A stretch of DNA of 64,000 nucleotides from Gelidibacter japonicus (lineage in GTDB: Bacteria; Bacteroidota; Bacteroidia; Flavobacteriales; Flavobacteriaceae): NCBI RefSeq assembly GCF_010725055.1, contig NZ_BJKB01000013.1, positions 62,001 to 126,000 on the forward strand. The letters are read 5' to 3'. Made by a program: the position numbers and the translations under genes. Shown here piece by piece: positions 59,720 through 64,000 of this stretch. Each line of letters begins with the position of its first letter. The first letter of the stretch is position 1. A model generated the notes under the pieces. The model was given only the letters and a program-made list of their open reading frames with translations, was not told where the DNA came from and made no database searches.

Positions 59720-62218
59720 TTAAAAATTAAACCCAAAACTTCCCGTTATCCCAAAATTACGAGCACCGGGAGTATCAAGATAGTTGCCTCTAAAGTTAAA
59801 ATCGATTCTGAAGACCTTAAAGATATTCCCTACCCCAACACTATATTCATAGTATATTTTATCTGTAGGTGCCAGATAGGTTAATCCAGAGGCATTCAAA
59901 TCTCTGTTAGCTTCTGAAACATCTCCCCAAACACCTCTTACTCCGACGATTTCACGAAGATTCAACTTGCGCAAAAATGGAATTCTTGAAAAAAACCGTC
60001 CATTGAAGTTATGCTCCAAATGTAAAGAGGTGTAGGTATCGGTCACAAACTCATAGTAATCCAACTGCGAAAAGGTATTGTATATAGAAAAATAAGATTG
60101 GTTACCTGGCACAACATTTAAAAGTCCCAAAGGCACTTCACCAAAAGTTTTACCGGCTTCAATCGTAGTGGTCAGCCTTCCGTAGGCACCTATATGCCAC
60201 GGTTGGATATAAGAAAACTGGACCTTGGTATAATCAAAATCACTTTTCAATATGGATTTATCTCCTCGAGTCACTTGCGCAAACAAACTTGGAAAGCCAT
60301 CATTGGAGATATGTCGCTCCACCCCAAAACCTGTCATCTTTCGTCCTGGATAATAGGAAACAGAAAAGGCATTTTCATACTGTACAATCTCAGATTCTGT
60401 GGTGGTTTGAGTCTCATCTGCGTAATAATCCAAGCTAAACGTATCCGAAGCGGAAATCAGCGTTTTATAAGTTCCACTCAGTCTGAATACCAAATTTCTC
60501 ACAGGTTCAAGTTCCATGGCCACGGTTGTAAAATTCACACTGGTCAGCTTATCGTTGGTACTGGTCCCAAATAGGGATGATGACGCCAAACTTCTACCTA
60601 AAACATCTGTGGATGAGGTTAGATTAACCCCTATTTGTTCGACATCGCGGCGATGACCCGCTGAAACAATAAATCGGTTCCGCTTGTCAATCAGCCATTT
60701 TCCAGAAATACCATATTTGAATTTATCATCTTTAAATCCGTAAGCTAAAAATCCCTCCAATCGCCAAAGATCGTTCGGACCAAAATATGTTCTACCTCCT
60801 GTTCTAAGCCGGATACCTTCCACTTCATTAAAACCAAAAGTGGAGAAAATAGGACCATAATCAAAATTGATATCCGTAAATTCAACGTAGCCTGATGCTA
60901 AAATACTTCCCAAATTATATAAGCGCTTGAATTTTTTGACAGTTTTAAGCGTATCCAACATTTTATAAACGCCCTTTTCATCCTGACTCAAGGCTTCCAT
61001 TCGGTTGGCTTCCCAGAAGTCATCACCTCTGTTATAAATATCTTCATTATAGTTATACACTTCTTTGCTATAAAATTTATCGTCTTTGGGAATGTCAAAC
61101 CTATAGTTATCATAAAGGGTGGTACGCTTTCCATAAATACCCCGTGATTTCTCTTTTTTATTAAAGGCGAAATCCGACATAAAATAATCTCGTTTAATCA
61201 AGAAAATGGAGTCATTCAAAACTTCAAACTCCTGTTCGATATAAATTTCCTTTACCCAGTTGATATTTGCACTTTTTGATGCCTGCATATTAATCTCCTT
61301 TATGGCGAAAGTGGTGTCATTGACCCAAAAATTGCCTTTAAAGGTGAGCTCGTTCTTTCGACGTGGATAATAGATAATGTTATAGCACCATTTATTATCT
61401 ATAAATGTACTATCGCGAAGGACATAATTATAGGTGTTGATACCCGTTCTTGACAAGGGGCTTACAAAGCTTTTATCAAAAAACTTGAGGTAGTTGTCAT
61501 AAATATCAAAGTCGGAATAGAGATCGTCTACAAAGTCAATAATAATCTGATTATTGCTAAATCCGGAATTTTTATTCCCTTTAAGATCTTCCTTTTCTCT
61601 CTTTTTTAAATTATCACCAAACACTTTGCTCCGTGCTTCGTTTATAAAAATGGGCAGATAGGTCTTCCCTGTGACCTTACTGGTATCAACTTGGTCAAAG
61701 ACAAACTCCATGCCCCTAAACAATTTGCTTTTGATCAAAGCACTGTCGATAGTATTGATGTCAAACTCCACTTTTTCGTACTTGTCATACTCGTATTGCT
61801 TAAATTGGCGCAATCCGTTTTGACGTTTGCGCTCCCAAATTTTCTTTAAAATGCCAATGGCAGGGTTTTCACTTTCTTTTTTAGACTGTTTTCCAGTAAC
61901 AATAAAAACCTCGTCCAATTGACCGGCATCTTCTTTTAAGATGAATTTTAAATCGTAGTTGACTTTCTTTGTCAGCGGAATCTCTAAAGTCTCATAGCCG
62001 ATAAAAGAGATAATGAGTGTATCGTAGGTGTGTTCAGATTCCAAATAAAATCGACCATTTTCATTTGTAATGGTTCCCTCGGTTGAACCTTTAAAAAGCA
62101 CATTGGCATAGGCAACGGAAACATCGTCTTCATCAAACACATAACCACTCACCTTGGTTTGGGCGAAGACGGAACATATTCCGAAGAAAAAAAGTAGGAC
62201 GCTAAGATTTAGGTTCAT
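59720..62218 (-). CDS. DUF5686/carboxypeptidase-regulatory-like outer membrane protein
   Basis: An 832-residue exported protein (signal peptide ending CSVFAQ). Residues 20-105 form a CarboxypepD-regulatory-like beta sandwich (VSGYVFDEDDVSVAYANVLF). The central and C-terminal parts match the DUF5686 pattern (LSRTGINTYNYVLRDSTFID, YYPRRKNELTFKGNFWVND) and end in a barrel with terminal FGITGSFGFNF. Probably an outer membrane barrel of unknown cargo. It begins 5 bp after the pdhB terminator; no separate promoter was recognised, so it may depend on read-through. Confidence 0.82.
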   Translation of the reverse strand: MNLNLSVLLFFFGICSVFAQTKVSGYVFDEDDVSVAYANVLFKGSTEGTITNENGRFYLESEHTYDTLIISFIGYETLEIPLTKKVNYDLKFILKEDAGQLDEVFIVTGKQSKKESENPAIGILKKIWERKRQNGLRQFKQYEYDKYEKVEFDINTIDSALIKSKLFRGMEFVFDQVDTSKVTGKTYLPIFINEARSKVFGDNLKKREKEDLKGNKNSGFSNNQIIIDFVDDLYSDFDIYDNYLKFFDKSFVSPLSRTGINTYNYVLRDSTFIDNKWCYNIIYYPRRKNELTFKGNFWVNDTTFAIKEINMQASKSANINWVKEIYIEQEFEVLNDSIFLIKRDYFMSDFAFNKKEKSRGIYGKRTTLYDNYRFDIPKDDKFYSKEVYNYNEDIYNRGDDFWEANRMEALSQDEKGVYKMLDTLKTVKKFKRLYNLGSILASGYVEFTDINFDYGPIFSTFGFNEVEGIRLRTGGRTYFGPNDLWRLEGFLAYGFKDDKFKYGISGKWLIDKRNRFIVSAGHRRDVEQIGVNLTSSTDVLGRSLASSSLFGTSTNDKLTSVNFTTVAMELEPVRNLVFRLSGTYKTLISASDTFSLDYYADETQTTTESEIVQYENAFSVSYYPGRKMTGFGVERHISNDGFPSLFAQVTRGDKSILKSDFDYTKVQFSYIQPWHIGAYGRLTTTIEAGKTFGEVPLGLLNVVPGNQSYFSIYNTFSQLDYYEFVTDTYTSLHLEHNFNGRFFSRIPFLRKLNLREIVGVRGVWGDVSEANRDLNASGLTYLAPTDKIYYEYSVGVGNIFKVFRIDFNFRGNYLDTPGARNFGITGSFGFNF

Positions 62219-62222
62219 AAGA

Positions 62223-62256
62223 CAAAAAACTTCATCAACACAAGTGTCAATGAAGT
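62223..62256 (-). terminator. Terminator after pdhB
   Basis: On the minus strand AACTTCAT...ATGAAGTT extends through GACAC/GTGTT with two G-U pairs to about 14 bp with a 2-nt loop, followed by TTTT. Strong. Confidence 0.85.
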
Positions 62257-62270
62257 TATAATAACGTGCT

Positions 62271-62291
62271 CCCGATAATTATCGTATCGGG
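62271..62291. other. Second hairpin after pdhB
   Basis: CCCGATA-ATTATCG-TATCGGG, 7-bp stem, immediately 3' of the pdhB stop and 5' of the terminator. Possibly an mRNA 3'-end stabiliser or repeat. Confidence 0.5.
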
Positions 62292-62298
62292 AACGATT

Positions 62299-63276
62299 TT
62301 ATTTATACATTACTTTTTTAACTGCTTTTACCACCTCATTGCTATCAGGCAACCATTCCCTAAAAAGTCCTGGTGAGTAAGGGGCTGGCGTATCGGCAGT
62401 ATTGATTTTTACGACCGGTGCATCCAAATAATCAAAGGCTTCTGATTGAACAATATAGGTTATTTCTGTAGAAATGTTTCCAAACGGCCACGCCTCTTCC
62501 AAAACAACCAATCTGTTCGTTTTCTTTACCGATGTTAAGATTGCTTCCTTATCCAAAGGACGAACGGTTCTCAAATCGATGATTTCACATGAAATGCCTT
62601 CCTTTGCCAATTCATCCGCAGCTTTGAATGCTTCCTTAATAATCTTTCCAAAAGAAACAATGGTCACATCTGAGCCTTCACGCTTAACCTCCGCAACGCC
62701 TAGTGGAATGGTATATTCACCTTCAGGAACTTCTCCTTTGTCACCGTACATTTGCTCACTTTCCATAAAAATAACAGGATCGTCATCACGAATGGCAGAT
62801 TTTAAAAGACCTTTCGCATCATAAGGTGTTGATGGTACCACTACTTTCAATCCTGGAGTGTTGGCAAACCAGTTTTCAAAAGCCTGAGAGTGAGTTGCTC
62901 CCAGCTGACCTGCCGAAGCGGTTGGGCCTCTAAATACGATAGGACATGGAAACTGACCTCCTGACATTTGTCTGATTTTAGCCGCATTGTTGATAATTTG
63001 ATCAATCCCAACCAAGCAGAAGTTAAAGGTCATATATTCCACAATTGGACGACAACCGGTCATGGTTGAGCCAATGGCTACACCAGCAAAACCAAGTTCT
63101 GCAATGGGTGTATCAATCACACGTTTGGGTCCAAATTCGTCCAGCATCCCTTTTGATGCCTTGTAGGCACCATTATATTCTGCTACTTCTTCACCCATCA
63201 GATAAATATTCTCATCACGACGCATTTCTTCGCTCATGGCTTCACAGATAGCCTCTCTAAATTGAATTGTCTTCAT
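62299..63276 (-). CDS. pdhB: Pyruvate dehydrogenase E1 component, beta subunit
   Basis: A 325-residue subunit of the thiamin-diphosphate-dependent E1 enzyme: MGEEVAEYNGAYKASKGMLD, DTPIAELGFAGVAIGSTMTG (the ThDP-activating Glu), FRGPTASAGQLGATHSQAFE and LEEAWPFGNISTEITYIV. The alpha subunit and E2 genes are not in the window; in flavobacteria they are often elsewhere. A branched-chain 2-oxoacid dehydrogenase beta subunit is the main alternative. Confidence 0.9.
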   Translation of the reverse strand: MKTIQFREAICEAMSEEMRRDENIYLMGEEVAEYNGAYKASKGMLDEFGPKRVIDTPIAELGFAGVAIGSTMTGCRPIVEYMTFNFCLVGIDQIINNAAKIRQMSGGQFPCPIVFRGPTASAGQLGATHSQAFENWFANTPGLKVVVPSTPYDAKGLLKSAIRDDDPVIFMESEQMYGDKGEVPEGEYTIPLGVAEVKREGSDVTIVSFGKIIKEAFKAADELAKEGISCEIIDLRTVRPLDKEAILTSVKKTNRLVVLEEAWPFGNISTEITYIVQSEAFDYLDAPVVKINTADTPAPYSPGLFREWLPDSNEVVKAVKKVMYK

Positions 63277-63369
63277 TCACATCTTCGCTTCACTTTGGTT
63301 TGCTCAGGACATTTGGCTCCGTCGTTCCAAAGAGAAGAACTTTTTTAGTTAATGTTATAAATCGAGTAG

Positions 63370-63402
63370 CAAAAGTAACAATTATTGATAATAAAATAAC
63401 AA
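63370..63402 (-). promoter_or_regulatory. Bacteroidetes-type promoter for pdhB
   Basis: TTG (63400-63402), 22-bp spacer, TACTTTTG (63370-63377) on the minus strand. RNA would begin about 85 nt before the start codon. Confidence 0.6.
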
Positions 63403-63893
63403 CATTTTTAAGCGAATAAAACTGAAGCTTCTAAAGTTCTTTAGATTTAAGGAAATCTAACATTTCTGTAAGCACAAAAAACACCCAAATTCACATTATT
63501 GCTCTAAGCAGTTCTCCACGAAGTCGCACAAAAAAATACGCTTGAATCAGAAATCAGACTAATGGAACGCCTCTATACTTAAGATTTCCGACTTAATGAA
63601 TCATAAAGAATATTCGCTTACTCAAAATAACCCATAATAGAATCAGATTTGATTCCTAAGTTCAAGTTATTATAGCACTCATTCATATAGAATCTTCAGA
63701 AATTCATTAGAATTTTATCGCATTAAGAACGAAATCGTCAAAAAAGTAATTTTTAGCAAAATTTATTATGCATGCATAGTAAGTATGTCGTCTAAAATAA
63801 TTAACTTCGTAACCTGTTCCGATAGGCAACAGTTTTCAGTGGAAGTTTCCTGTATTCTTCCCCAAAACTATTAATTTATTAAAATTATAAAAC
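63403..63893. other. Gene-free region between pdhB and etfB
   Basis: About 490 bp of AT-rich sequence between divergent genes with no convincing ORF. The etfB promoter should lie in its right part but no exact TAnnTTTG box was found; TAATTTTT near 63750 is the closest. No strong hairpin seen. Confidence 0.4.
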
Positions 63894-64000
63894 ATGAAAA
63901 TACTTGTATGTATTAGTCACGTACCTGATACGACTTCAAAGATTAATTTCACGGATGACAACACCAAACTTGACACAAATGGAATGCAATTTGTCATCAA
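63894..64000 (+). CDS. etfB: Electron transfer flavoprotein beta subunit (partial)
   Basis: The first 35 codons of a gene cut by the right edge: MKILVCISHVPDTTSKINF then TDDNTKLDTNGMQFVI. The KILVCISHVPDT start is typical of EtfB/FixA, which with EtfA passes electrons from acyl-CoA dehydrogenases to the respiratory chain. It is divergent from pdhB. Confidence 0.85.
   Translation, partial: MKILVCISHVPDTTSKINFTDDNTKLDTNGMQFVI

Overview
The window is an AT-rich chromosomal segment of a member of the Bacteroidetes, most likely family Flavobacteriaceae. Evidence: a gliding-motility ABC ATPase (GldA), a GLPGLI-family protein, a DUF5686 receptor-like protein, paired DUF3857/transglutaminase proteins, a MetX-aspartokinase-homoserine dehydrogenase fusion, and several promoters fitting the Bacteroidetes pattern TTG-N17..23-TAnnTTTG. 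I found no tRNA, rRNA, insertion sequence, prophage or CRISPR array. Nearly all genes are on the minus strand.

Layout. 1-12 kb: an ECF sigma factor with its probable anti-sigma partner (cut by the window edge), polyprenyl synthase, rlmN, queA, aroA, a MazG-like pyrophosphohydrolase, two secreted DUF3857/transglutaminase proteins, dtd and rsgA. 12.2-16.7 kb: an aromatic amino-acid operon (pheA, aminotransferase, tyrA, DAHP synthase-chorismate mutase) preceded by what reads as a complete transcription attenuator with a 25-residue leader peptide containing six aromatic residues in a row. 16.7-19.7 kb: gldA, a head-GIN lipoprotein and a PagL-like acyloxyacyl hydrolase. 19.8-44.4 kb: a sulfur and methionine block. 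It runs sulfate activation and reduction (cysD, cysN, cysH, siroheme sulfite reductase, siroheme synthesis, a ferredoxin-NADP reductase-like flavoprotein), cysteine synthesis (cysE, cysM), homocysteine synthesis (the metX-thrA fusion, metY, metZ), methionine synthesis (split metH, metF) and finally metK.

Control of the sulfur block can be read directly. Two SAM-I riboswitches precede metY and metH. A SAM-II-like element precedes metK. An Rrf2-type regulator with a cysteine cluster sits beside a cys-operon promoter that carries inverted repeats. A 158-bp tandem array lies between the two halves of methionine synthase, supplies the last codons of the first half, and is accompanied by a remnant of a second metH 5' end.

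44.4-64 kb: an M28 peptidase, a TonB-dependent-type outer membrane protein with a GLPGLI protein, a deoxynucleoside kinase, polyphosphate kinase, an App1-like phosphatase with a DUF4010 membrane protein, a membrane pyrophosphatase next to a soluble pyrophosphatase, a DUF5686 protein, pdhB, and the start of etfB at the right edge.

The most notable observations are the aromatic leader-peptide attenuator (16523-16653), the SAM-II-like metK leader with a possible anti-aptamer strand, the palindromic repeat inserted in one SAM-I aptamer, and the repeat-invaded metH locus. All family assignments come from reading motifs by eye; no database search was run.
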